Assembly (NCBI GenBank): GCA_020072845.1
Contig: JAIQGF010000001.1
Coordinates: 186,001 to 250,000 of the forward strand
Direction: 5' to 3'
Length of the DNA: 64,000 bases
DNA from: Terriglobia bacterium
GTDB lineage: Bacteria > Acidobacteriota > Terriglobia > Terriglobales > Acidobacteriaceae
The position numbers were made by a program, and so were the translations under genes. Below are positions 33,762-42,900 of the stretch, in pieces (positions within the stretch are counted from its first letter, which is position 1; each line of letters starts with the position of its first letter). Under the pieces are notes generated by a model. The model saw only the letters and a list, made by a program, of their open reading frames with translations, searched no databases and was not told the DNA's origin.

Positions 33762-34864
33762 AAGCAAGTTTCTATCCCGTGATTCTCGCCGGCGGGCGCG
33801 GCACGCGCTTCTGGCCGCTCAGCCGCAAGCGCCGCGCCAAGCAGATGCTGGCGCTGGACGGCGACCGCACCATGATCCAGCAAACCGTCGAGCGCCTGCG
33901 CCCGCTCGCGCCGGAACCGTGTTTCTGGGTCATCAGCAACCAGGACCTGCGTGACGGGATCGCCAGGCAGGTGGCGCAACTGGACCGGCGGCAGATCATT
34001 GCCGAGCCCGTGGGACGCAACACCGCTCCCGCGATCGGCCTGGCGGCGTTCATCTTGCTGCGGCGCGACCCGGACGCCGTGATCGGCATGTTCCCTTCCG
34101 ACCACGTCATCGCCAACCCGGCAAACTTTCGCAAGAACATCCAAGCGGCGGTTCGCATGGCGACCGAAGATGGCTGCATCGTCGTGCTGGGTATACGTCC
34201 GACGCGTCCGGAAACCGGTTACGGTTATATCGAGGCCGGCGAAAAATTGCCCGGCGGCATCCGGCGCGTGCGGCGCTTCACCGAGAAACCGAACCTGGTC
34301 CGCGCCGAGGAGTTCGTCGCCGCGGGAAATTATTTCTGGAACAGCGGCATGTTCGTGTGGAGCGCGCAAACCCTGGCCAACGCGCTGCGCGAGCACTTGT
34401 CGGAGACCGCACCCTACCTGGAGAAAATCGCCGCCGCGTACGGGACGAAGAAATTCGAGAGCACCTTCCGCCAGCTCTACCCCAAGTGCGAGAACATCAG
34501 CGTGGATTACGCGGTGCTGGAGCCGCGCTCCGCCAAGGGTGAGCACGCGTCCAACCTGTACTGCATTCCGGCCGACTTCGCCTGGAACGACCTGGGCTCG
34601 TGGGCGGCGCTCTACGAGCACCGGGCGCGCGGTGGCCGCCCAGGCGAGAACGTCAACGTCATTCAGGCGGAGAAGAGCTTCGCCCTCAACGCGGACGGCA
34701 ACTACATCCATGCGCCCGGCAAATTCGTCGCCGCCGTGGGCGTCAAGAACCTGGTGATCGTCGAGACCGACGACGCGCTGCTGGTGACCTCGCGCGAGCA
34801 TGCGCAGGACGTCGGCAAGGTGGTGCAGTACCTCGACGAGAAGAAGCTGTCCAAGCTGGTTTGA
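33758..34864 (+). CDS. manC: Mannose-1-phosphate guanylyltransferase
   Basis: 368 residues beginning MKASFYPVILAGGRGTRFWP with the nucleotidyltransferase signature GGRGTRFWPLSR. FPSDHVIANP and RFTEKPNLVRAEEFV follow, with GNYFWNSGMFVW in the substrate site. It makes GDP-mannose from mannose-1-phosphate and GTP. The family's C-terminal isomerase domain is absent, so this is the single-function form. The start is TTG at 33758, overlapping the manA stop. Confidence 0.95.
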   Translation: MKASFYPVILAGGRGTRFWPLSRKRRAKQMLALDGDRTMIQQTVERLRPLAPEPCFWVISNQDLRDGIARQVAQLDRRQIIAEPVGRNTAPAIGLAAFILLRRDPDAVIGMFPSDHVIANPANFRKNIQAAVRMATEDGCIVVLGIRPTRPETGYGYIEAGEKLPGGIRRVRRFTEKPNLVRAEEFVAAGNYFWNSGMFVWSAQTLANALREHLSETAPYLEKIAAAYGTKKFESTFRQLYPKCENISVDYAVLEPRSAKGEHASNLYCIPADFAWNDLGSWAALYEHRARGGRPGENVNVIQAEKSFALNADGNYIHAPGKFVAAVGVKNLVIVETDDALLVTSREHAQDVGKVVQYLDEKKLSKLV

Positions 34865-35017
34865 TACAGTCGTCGGTTGTCGGTTCACGGTTTTCGGTCA
34901 CGGGTTGGACGAAATCCGCTCTGACCACCTGAGCGTCTCGTGGCGCGCCTATCTACAGGGTGTGCGCGCAACTCACACCGAAAACCGAAGACCGACGACC
35001 GAAAACCGAAAACTCCC
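34864..35017. repeat. GGTTTTCGG-word inverted repeat
   Basis: CAGTCGTCGGTTGTCGGTTC and GGTTTTCGGTCACGGG (34866-34903) face AAAACCGAAGACCGACGACC and GAAAACCGAAAAC (34978-35012). A large hairpin can form in the manC-manB gap. Confidence 0.7.
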
Positions 35018-35018
35018 T

Positions 35019-36458
35019 ATGTCAGAAATCAAGTTCGGCACCGATGGCTGGCGCGGCGTTATCGCGGATGACTACACCTTCGAAAACGTGCGCCGCGCGG
35101 CGGGCGCGATCGCTGCTTACATCCTGAAGAACGAAGACCCGCGCAAAGGCGTGGTCGTCGGCTACGACACGCGTTTCGGATCGCGCAGCTTCGCCCGCGC
35201 TGCCGCGGAAGTGCTGGCGGGCGCGGGCATTCCCGTGCGCTTCTCCAACGATTACATTCCGACCCCGGCGATTTCCTACATGGCCAAGCACCTCGACACC
35301 GCCGGCGGCGTGGTAATCACCTCCAGCCACAATCCCTGGAGCTGGAACGGAATGAAATTCAAGGAGAAATTCGGCGGCTCGGCGCGCCCGGCGATCATCC
35401 GGCAGATTGAGGCCGAAATCGCCGCGGGCGCCATGCCGCAGGGGACTCCCGCCAATATCGAAGAGGCGGATTTCAAGGCGCCCTACGTCGCGGCGATCAC
35501 CAAGTTTGCCGACCTGGAACTGATTGGCAGCGCCGGCTTCAAATTTGCGATTGATTACATGTACGGCGCGGGGCGGTTCGTGCTCGGCAACATTCTGCGG
35601 CAGCGCGGCGTGGACGTGGTGGAGATCCGCAGCGACGTCAACCCGCTGTTCCCGGGAATAAACCCGGAGCCGATCGAGCCGCACGTGCGCATGCTGCAGG
35701 ACACGGTGGTGAAGGAGCGCTGCCACGCCGGATTCGCCAACGACGGCGACGCCGACCGCATCGGCGCCGTTACCGAGGACGGCAGCTTCGTGGACGCGCA
35801 CAAGTGTTACGCCATCCTGCTGTGGTGGCTCTTGGAATACAAGAATTGGCCGGGCGCGGTGACGCGCGCCTTCAACACCACGCGCATGCTCGACCGCATC
35901 GCGAAAAAGTACGGGCGCGAACTGATCGAGCACGGCATCGGCTTCAAGTACGTTTGCGACGTCGTGCTGAGCGGCAAGGAAGTGCTGATCGGCGGCGAGG
36001 AATCGGGCGGCATCGGCATTCCGCGCCACCTGCCGGAGCGCGATGGGGTGCTCAACGCGCTGCTGCTGGCCAACGCCATGGCGGAATCGCACATGACGCT
36101 GGGCGAGATCGTCGCCCACCTGCAAAAGGAATTCGGGGCGCATTACTACGGGCGCCGCGACCTGCACATTGGCGAGGAGATTAAGCAGGCGGCCATCCGC
36201 CGCGCCGATTCTCGCAAAGTGCGCCGGCTCGGGCCGTACAAAGTCTTGCGGAAAGAGAATCTGGACGGCGTAAAGTTTTTTCTCGATGCGCCGACCAACG
36301 GCAAGGGCGCCGAGGCCTGGGTGCTCATGCGCGCCTCCGGCACCGAGCCGCTGATGCGCATCTACTGCGAGGCAGCCTCGCCCGAGCTGGTCACCGAAAT
36401 TCTGGATGCGGCCGTCGGCTTCGTCGAGGAAAAGGCCACCGCGGGCTCCAGGCTTTAG
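35019..36458 (+). CDS. manB: Phosphomannomutase/phosphoglucomutase
   Basis: 479 residues from the ATG at 35019. It begins MSEIKFGTDGWRGVIADD. The phosphoserine is S103 in VITSSHNPWSWNG. The metal loop is FANDGDADRIGAV, the sugar-specificity loop is GGEESGGIGIPRHLPERDG, and RASGTEPLMRIYCEA is the phosphate-binding loop. It interconverts hexose 6- and 1-phosphates. Its position after manA and manC suggests mannose, completing a GDP-mannose route (fructose-6-phosphate to GDP-mannose). The frame extends upstream through repeats, without family sequence. Confidence 0.93.
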   Translation: MSEIKFGTDGWRGVIADDYTFENVRRAAGAIAAYILKNEDPRKGVVVGYDTRFGSRSFARAAAEVLAGAGIPVRFSNDYIPTPAISYMAKHLDTAGGVVITSSHNPWSWNGMKFKEKFGGSARPAIIRQIEAEIAAGAMPQGTPANIEEADFKAPYVAAITKFADLELIGSAGFKFAIDYMYGAGRFVLGNILRQRGVDVVEIRSDVNPLFPGINPEPIEPHVRMLQDTVVKERCHAGFANDGDADRIGAVTEDGSFVDAHKCYAILLWWLLEYKNWPGAVTRAFNTTRMLDRIAKKYGRELIEHGIGFKYVCDVVLSGKEVLIGGEESGGIGIPRHLPERDGVLNALLLANAMAESHMTLGEIVAHLQKEFGAHYYGRRDLHIGEEIKQAAIRRADSRKVRRLGPYKVLRKENLDGVKFFLDAPTNGKGAEAWVLMRASGTEPLMRIYCEAASPELVTEILDAAVGFVEEKATAGSRL

Positions 36459-36546
36459 GCTTCGGGCTTCAGGCTTTAGGCTTTAGGCTTCAGGCTTCAG
36501 GCTTCAGGCATCGGGCTTCAGGCTTTAGGCTTCAGGCTTCGGGCGG
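36447..36546. repeat. GGCTTCAGGCTTTA tandem repeat
   Basis: About a dozen copies of the 7-base word GGCTT[TC]A / GGCTTCG fill the gap after manB. It is a tandem array of one strand only; there is no opposing arm. Confidence 0.85.
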
Positions 36547-36612
36547 ATAAGGTAGGGCCATGAAAGCGATGAGCGCGTGGGGCGTTCCTCCGCTGTACAT
36601 TGCGAATCAACC

Positions 36613-37791
36613 GTGACCTTCGCTGCCACTACGTCCGAGCAGCAACCTGACACGCCCGAGGCGCGCGCCTACAACCGCCTTCGCCGCCGGCTCAGCGTCG
36701 TCGATTTCCTGCTCGGACTGGCCTTCCTGCTGGTGTTGCTGTTGGTCACTACCTCACGCGGCGCGCGCTGGAGCGAAGTGCTGCGCGACTGGGCGTGGCT
36801 CGCGGCGCGGCAGCACTACACGCTCGCCGTGTTCCTCTACGTCGCCATGCTGTTGCTGATCGGCAAGCTGCTTGGCCTCCCGCTCGACTTCTACAGTTTC
36901 CGCCTCGAGCACCGCTACAACCTCTCCAACCAGAAGCTGCGCTCCTGGGCGTGGGACGAGGTCAAGGGCTGGCTGGTCGGCCTGGTGCTGGGCGGCATCG
37001 TGGCCGAGCTGGTTTACTGGACCATCCGCCAGGCGCCGCAGCGCTGGTGGCTGATCGCGTGGGCGGTGTTCACGGCGCTGGCCATATTCTTCGCGCAGAT
37101 CGCCCCCGTCGTGCTCTTCCCGCTGTTCTACAAATTTCAGCCGCTGGAGAACGAGGACTTGCGCGAGCGCCTGGTGCGGCTCAGCGCGCGCGCCGGCACG
37201 CGCGTCCGAGGCGTCTACGAGTGGAAGCTTTCCGAGAAGAGCAAAAAGGCCAACGCCGCGCTCACCGGCCTGGGCCGCACCCGCCGCATCATTCTCGCCG
37301 ACACGCTGCTGGAGAACTATTCGCCCGAGGAAATTGAAACGATCCTGGCCCACGAACTCGGCCACCACGTGCACCGCCACATCGCGAAAGGCATCCTGGT
37401 GCAGGTGGTGATCACGTTTTTCGGCTTCTGGGCGACGGCCGCCATCCTGCGCTACGCCGTCGAACAACGGCACCTGTTCGAAACTCTCACCGACTTCGCC
37501 AATCTTCCGCTGCTGGCGCTGGTTTCCGCCGTCATGTCGCTGCTGCTGATGCCGGCGCTCAACGCGTATTCGCGTTACAACGAGCGCCAGGCCGACCGCT
37601 ATTGCTTCCAGTCGGTCCCCGACGTCGCCCCGTTCATTTCATCCATGGAAAAACTGGCACAGCAGAACCTGGCGGAGCGCCGGCCGTCGCCGGCGGTGGA
37701 GTGGCTGTTCCATTCGCATCCCGCGATCTGGCGGCGCATTCGCGCTGCCGAGATGTTTCGCCGCCGGCGCGGCGCCACACGCGCAAGATAA
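36613..37791 (+). CDS. M48-family zinc metalloprotease (CAAX prenyl protease 1-like)
   Basis: 392 residues from the GTG at 36613; another GTG at 36577 is possible. Hydrophobic segments lie at about 30-50, 70-90, 115-140, 150-170, 275-300 and 310-325 (starting from this Met). The zinc motif HELGHH is in TILAHELGHHVHRHIAKG; the third ligand is the Glu in NERQADRYCF. Topology and motifs follow Ste24/CAAX protease 1 rather than HtpX. A role in membrane-protein quality control or peptide processing is plausible. No partner gene is nearby. Confidence 0.88.
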   Translation: MTFAATTSEQQPDTPEARAYNRLRRRLSVVDFLLGLAFLLVLLLVTTSRGARWSEVLRDWAWLAARQHYTLAVFLYVAMLLLIGKLLGLPLDFYSFRLEHRYNLSNQKLRSWAWDEVKGWLVGLVLGGIVAELVYWTIRQAPQRWWLIAWAVFTALAIFFAQIAPVVLFPLFYKFQPLENEDLRERLVRLSARAGTRVRGVYEWKLSEKSKKANAALTGLGRTRRIILADTLLENYSPEEIETILAHELGHHVHRHIAKGILVQVVITFFGFWATAAILRYAVEQRHLFETLTDFANLPLLALVSAVMSLLLMPALNAYSRYNERQADRYCFQSVPDVAPFISSMEKLAQQNLAERRPSPAVEWLFHSHPAIWRRIRAAEMFRRRRGATRAR

Positions 37792-37995
37792 TTAATCCGA
37801 GAAGTCGCTGGGGACGCGCTGTTCCGGGTTGTGGTGGTGGAGCGCTTCCAGGAAAATCAGCCGGTAATAGCGCCGGTTGCAGTCGCGGCACCGCACTGGC
37901 CGCAACATCAGCAGCAGCAACAGGTACTCCAGGTGCAAGAATCGCGATTTGTAGACGTACCACGACAGGCATCGTGGACACAGGCGACGAAACAT
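37792..37995 (-). CDS. Small Cys4 zinc-binding protein
   Basis: 67 residues with C6-P-R-C9 and C36-R-D-C39, surrounded by arginines and a hydrophobic run (EYLLLLLMLRPVRC) between the pairs. This CPxC...RPxRCxxCxxRxY pattern is common in small acidobacterial proteins. The hydrophobic centre makes a membrane hairpin possible. Two Cys pairs suggest a zinc ribbon. The stop codon TAA is shared in position with the end of the convergent M48 gene. Function unknown. Confidence 0.6.
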   Translation of the reverse strand: MFRRLCPRCLSWYVYKSRFLHLEYLLLLLMLRPVRCRDCNRRYYRLIFLEALHHHNPEQRVPSDFSD

Positions 37996-38164
37996 GTTGG
38001 TGACCCCGGTAAACCGCGCATCGTAGCGCCGGAATGGCGGAAGCGCGAATGACCGGGGTAACCCATCTTGGTGACTATTGGGTCATGCGAAAGCCGCGCT
38101 TGGCCCGGGGTTCCGGCGCCGATTTGTCGTGGCCCCGGGGAATGGCGGGAACCGGCCGCGGGAC

Positions 38165-38893
38165 CTACCGCTCGCGCAGAGGCTTTTCCACGCGGCGCAG
38201 GTCTTCCTCGGTGTCAACTCCGATGGTGTCGTGCGTCGTTTCGGCGACGTGGATGGCGATGCCGTTTTCCAGGAACCGGAGTTGTTCCAGGCGCTCGCTC
38301 TGTTCCAGCGGCGATTCCGGCAAGCGGCAGAAGCGCGCCAGAGCCTCCGGCCGGTAGGCATAGAAGCCAAGGTGCTTGAAGTAGCGGGTTGCCCCGGTGG
38401 CGTCGCGGTCGAAGGGGATGGTGGCGCGCGAGAAATACAGCGCCCGCCCCGCCGCGTCGGTCACCACCTTGACCGCGTTCGGGTTGTTCACGTCGGCGGC
38501 GCTGGCGGGGGTCTTCAACGTGCCCACCTGCACGGCCGCGTCGCGCATCAGCGCCAGCAGCGCGGCGATGTGTTCCGGGCGCGTCATCGGCTCGTCACCC
38601 TGGATGTTCAGGTACACGTCCGCCGCGATCCTGCCCGCGACTTCATTCACCCGCTCGGTGCCGCTGCGGTGCCCGGCCGAGGTCAGCATGAATTCCCATC
38701 CGCAAGTGCGGCACAGATGCGCGATCTCCTCCGCGTCGGTGGCCACCACCACATCTTCGGCGCGCAGCAGCGGCGAGGACCGCACCGCCTCATAGACGTG
38801 CGCCAGCATGGGCCGTCCCGCGATCTCGCGCAGGGGTTTGCGCGGCAACCGCGTGGAGGCCAGCCTCGCCGGAATCACCGCCAGCACCCGCAT
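38165..38893 (-). CDS. kdsB: 3-deoxy-manno-octulosonate cytidylyltransferase
   Basis: 242 residues, MRVLAVIPARLASTRLPRKP, with AGRPMLAHVYE, DEPMTRPEHI and HLGFYAYRPEALARF. KdsB activates Kdo with CTP to CMP-Kdo for lipopolysaccharide core synthesis. This confirms a Gram-negative envelope with LPS. The start ATG follows no strong ribosome-binding site; the leader holds a GTGAAACTCG-like repeat. Confidence 0.95.
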   Translation of the reverse strand: MRVLAVIPARLASTRLPRKPLREIAGRPMLAHVYEAVRSSPLLRAEDVVVATDAEEIAHLCRTCGWEFMLTSAGHRSGTERVNEVAGRIAADVYLNIQGDEPMTRPEHIAALLALMRDAAVQVGTLKTPASAADVNNPNAVKVVTDAAGRALYFSRATIPFDRDATGATRYFKHLGFYAYRPEALARFCRLPESPLEQSERLEQLRFLENGIAIHVAETTHDTIGVDTEEDLRRVEKPLRER

Positions 38894-39105
38894 GCGATAC
38901 AGTTTCGAGTTTCACCTTTCAACTTGCAAGGTGAATCGTGGGGAAGGGCTATCGCGGCGAAAAGCTTGGAGAGCGGAAGCACAATGATGTAATGCTGCTC
39001 ACAACTGCAGTTGACCCAGGTCACAGCCAGCGCCGCAGCGCAGCACTAGGCTATTAGTGGTCCGACGGTTAGGCTCTCGTTGGGACCAGAAGGCAGGCAC
39101 GATTC

Positions 39106-39480
39106 ATGCGCAAGACGGCATTCTTGATTGCAGTCGCAGTCCTTATCCTCGGCACAGCCGCAATGGCGGCCAATCAGTTTGGAATCGCGGACACGCGGCC
39201 GGTCACGTTCTATGACACAGTCCGCGTGGGCGATACCTTGCTGCCCGCGGGCAACTACGTGGTAACGCACCAGATGCAGGGTGATGAACACATCATGGTG
39301 TTCACCAGGGTTGGCCGCAAACCGGTTGAAGCCCGTTTGAAATGCACGCTGAGGCCGCTGAGCGCGCCGGCAGCGCAGTCCCAGGTCGAGTACAGGCTGA
39401 ATGCGGCCAAGGAACATGTGATTGCGCGCATGGTGTTCAAGGGCGACCGCGCGGAACACATTTTCCAGGCTGGTAATTAG
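39106..39480 (+). CDS. Small secreted protein (acidobacterial)
   Basis: 124 residues with a signal peptide (MRKTAFLIAVAVLILGTAAM, cut after about 21). The mature part has FYDTVRVGDTLLPAGNYVVT and HIMVFTRVGRKPVEARLKC, a beta-rich pattern that recurs in secreted acidobacterial proteins (V-G-x-x-L-P-A-G-x-Y). I do not know the function. A GGAAGGC-type site lies before the ATG. It faces the giant gene convergently; a terminator hairpin for the opposite strand lies between them. Confidence 0.65.
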   Translation: MRKTAFLIAVAVLILGTAAMAANQFGIADTRPVTFYDTVRVGDTLLPAGNYVVTHQMQGDEHIMVFTRVGRKPVEARLKCTLRPLSAPAAQSQVEYRLNAAKEHVIARMVFKGDRAEHIFQAGN

Positions 39481-39515
39481 GTTCTCGGCTTTCGCTTTTC
39501 GGTTGTCGGTACTCG
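39481..39515. repeat. TTCGGTTGTCGG words
   Basis: TTCTCGGCTTTCGCTTTTCG, then GTTGTCGGTACTCG. A short tract downstream of the small secreted protein gene. Confidence 0.5.
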
Positions 39516-39553
39516 CATCATCGCCGATTGCCGATGACTCGCCCGGAATGAAA

Positions 39554-39585
39554 ACAGGGAGCAGGCCGGCGGTCCTGCTCCCTGT
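39554..39585 (-). terminator. Terminator hairpin of the giant gene
   Basis: Twelve-base-pair stem ACAGGGAGCAGG / CCTGCTCCCTGT with an eight-base loop. On the minus strand it is followed by TTTTCATT, so it ends transcription of 39642-52586. Confidence 0.75.
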
Positions 39586-39641
39586 CGACTCTCCCGCACA
39601 AACTGGCAAAGTTCTACCCCGCGCAACCTGACGCGTTCGCG

Positions 39642-39960
39642 CTACTGCGGAATCGTGACCGTCACCGAGGACGAGTGCTGCAACGTCCCCGAGGTACCGG
39701 TCACCGTAATGCTTACAGCCTTTGCACCCGGCGTCGATCGGGAAGAGGATTGCGTCTGGGTTGTGCCCCCGCCGCCGCAGCCGATGTGCGACGCCACCAA
39801 GAGCAGCAACAGCATGAGCAGCACCGCCATCTGCCACTTCTTGCGGCGGCCGGCGGCGAGGAACACCATGCCGAAGACCGGCAAGGTTCCAAACCACACA
39901 GCGATGTAAGCGGGCGTGGACCGGCCTGGAGCACGCGCCACCGTCGAAACCGCAGTAACG
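39642..39960 (-). other. C-terminal sorting-like module of the giant protein
   Basis: The last 90 residues show IAVWFGTLPVFGMVFLAAG, a basic RRKKW, MAVLLMLLLLLVASHIGC-GGGG, then a Ser/Gly/Thr-rich part ending in TVTIPQ. The hydrophobic run ending in C-GGGG looks like a lipobox placed inside the C-terminus. This pattern recurs in acidobacterial surface proteins. No LPxTG or PEP-CTERM motif is present. Confidence 0.6.
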
Positions 39961-42900
39961 GTCAGGGTAGCGGTGGCCGCGGCTGCTCCCGGCGTGACGC
40001 TCGCCGAGGAGAACGAGCAGGTCACGTCAGCGGCGCCCGGCGCGCACGACAGGTTGATAGGCGCGCCAAAGGCGCCGTACTGCGGCGTCATGGTGATGGT
40101 GAAGGTAGTGGACTGGCCGCGGTTGAGGGCCACCGAACCTGCCGGTGCGCTCACCTGGAAATCGGCGACGGCGATGTTGGCCGCGACTGCGGGCGAGTCG
40201 GCCTCGCCGTCGTTGACCACGAGCGAGACCTTCGACACACCGAGCGCCAGCGTCACCGTGGGGTTGACTCCTGTGACCGTGCCGCCGCCTTCGGGGAACG
40301 GACCCGACCAGCGATAGGTCAGCGGATCGCCGTCAGCGTCCACGGAAGCGGAGCCGTCAAGGGTGACGCGGGCGCCGGCGGTCATGGCGCCGGGCACGGA
40401 GCGGTCGCCGCCGGCATTGGCCACCGGGATCGTGTCCACCGGTTCCAGCAGTGCGAACGGCGAAAGCGACATCACTTGGCCGGCGATCACGCCCGAGGAC
40501 GCATTCAAGCCCGTGGTGCGGTCCACCCACGTTCCGCCTTCGAAGTGGAACAGGCGGAGGAGCGCGGGATGACGGAAGTTGGCGGGCGAGAAGTGGATGT
40601 TGAGAGCGATGGCGCCGACGTATTCTGCGTTGGTGCTGATGTCGAAGAAGGCCGGCTGAAGCCCGCTGCGGAAGCCGGGCGGCGGGCTGGTGGCGGACAT
40701 TGAAGCCATCGTCGTGCTGCCGATGCGGGTGACGGTGCTGAAGGTCGTCAAAGCAATCAGGTTGTCGGCCGGATCGGAGATGTTGACGGCGATGTTGGTT
40801 CCCACGGGCGTGTTGAAGCTGTCGAGCGACGGGCCGAGGCGGAAGCTGTTGTTGATCGGGTTGAGATCGGGTTGGTCGGCGCTGGCGTGGTAGGTGTTGG
40901 CCGCCCACCCGGCATTCGGCGCCGTGACAGCGACGGTTACCACGGCACTGGCGCCATTGGCGAGCGCACCCAGGCTGCAAGTCACGGTCGGGGCGCTAAA
41001 GGTGCACGCGCCCTGCGTGCTGGACGCGGAGACGAAGCCGTAGTTGTCGAGCAGGTCGGTAAGCACCACGTTGGTCGCGCCGGCCGGACCGTTATTGGTA
41101 ACCGTGGCGGCGAAGGCGGGGAAGCCTCCCACGGGGCTGGGCGCGCCGGCGGCGGAGACGGCAAGGTCGGCGACATTGGCACTGGTTACCACCGTGGCAG
41201 TGTTATTGCCAAGGTTCAGGTCCTGGTTATTCGGGGCCGCAATCACCGCAGTATTGGTGAGCGAACCGGAAACGCCGGCCGCAACAGTGGCCTGGATGGC
41301 GATATTTACCGTTGATCCGTTGGCGATGGATCCGACATTGCAGGTCACGACGACAGGTTGGTCTGCGGCGGGGATAGGCGGGGTCGGACAAATCGTGCCC
41401 GGCGTTGCCGAAACGAACGTCAAGCCCACGGGCAACGTATCGGTGACGGTCACGCCGGTGGCCGTGTTGGGTCCGCCATTGACCGCCGTGAGGGCGTAGG
41501 TGACGGTGCTACCCGCCACGGCATATTGCGGCCCGGTCGCAGTGATCGCCAGATCAGCAGATGACTGCACCACGCCATTTCTCACCTGGAAAATGTAGCG
41601 TCCCGGCTGGGTACTATTCAGGGTGCTGTAAATCAGCCCCGTGGCCGCGTTGCCGTCAAGGAAGGAGCCCGGCACAGCGGAGCCGGAGAGTTCGAAATAG
41701 GAACCGGTAGTCCCAGTGCCGTTGGAATAGCCGACACGGGCCGAATCACCGCCCAGCCCGTCAACGCCGCCGCTGGCGGCGCCGGTCTCCCATTGTATTT
41801 TGTCGTAGTTGAATTCAATGTCGAGGTCACCGGGATTCACGTCGGAACGGTCCACCAGAACCAACTGGAACAAGTTGAGCAGGGTGGGCGCAGCTTCGCC
41901 GAAGTAATCCACATTAGGCCAGTTCACCCCGAAAGCCGGGCGGCCGTTCACCGTGTCGTTGCCGTACGTCACCAGGCCAGATCCGATTTGGTAGGTCCCC
42001 ACGTCCGAGAAATAGGGAGCGATGATCTGCAGGTTCGTGGTGGGAAGGGGGAACGGCGTATACGTTCCGAGCGGCGAACCAAAAGTGACGTTGCCGTTAT
42101 TGTTGACGAACAGCGAACTGACCTGCACACCAAAGAAGTTGACAGTGAAACCAAGGGGCACGGGGCCGAAGGAGTCGTCATCATTCGGCAGGGTGATGGT
42201 GTTGGAGAATCCAGGCAGGTTGCGGAGGGCGCCACCGCCCGACAAGTTTGCGCCCGTGACTTGCACGGTCTGAGTGGCGCTATTGTTGGGCAGAGCCGGA
42301 TCGGGCTCGTTGGCAGTAACGGTCGCGGTGTTGGTGAATGTCCCCTCACCCGAGGGCACGGCCAGCGGGACCAGGATGAGATTGACAGTGGGGCTGTTGC
42401 CCGCAGCAATAGAAGTGAAGTTGCAGGTCAGCGCACCGTTGGACACCGCGCAGTCGGTCAGATCGTCGATGCTGGCAAACAGGGTGCCTACGGGCAGAGT
42501 GTCGGTGAGGACCACGCCCGTGGCCGGACTCGGGCCATTATTCGTCAGCGTAATCTGATACGTGACGCTGCCGAGGACCGCCACTGGGGAAGGCGAAGCG
42601 GTCATGGCCACGGCGACATCGGCGACGGCGGCGGCGACCGTGACGGTACTCGTGGCGGAATTGTTGCCCGGCGCCGTATCCGGCTCGTTGCCCGTCACGC
42701 TGGCGGTGTTGGAGAGCGCGCCCAGCGCGGTCGGCGTGACCACCACGACGTAGGTTGCGTTGAGTCCCACGCCGAGGGCGGGGCCGCTGCAGGTCAGGAC
42801 GGTAGTGAGCACGCAACCGGAGGTCGCGCCCACGAAAGTGACGTTGGCCGGGAGCGTGTCCGTCAGGGTGTACCCGCTCGAAACGGACGGGCCGTTGTTC

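Noticed and set aside
36447-36546. CRISPR-like array
   Set aside because: The units are 7 bases long and contiguous, with no unique spacers and no cas genes; it is a simple tandem repeat.
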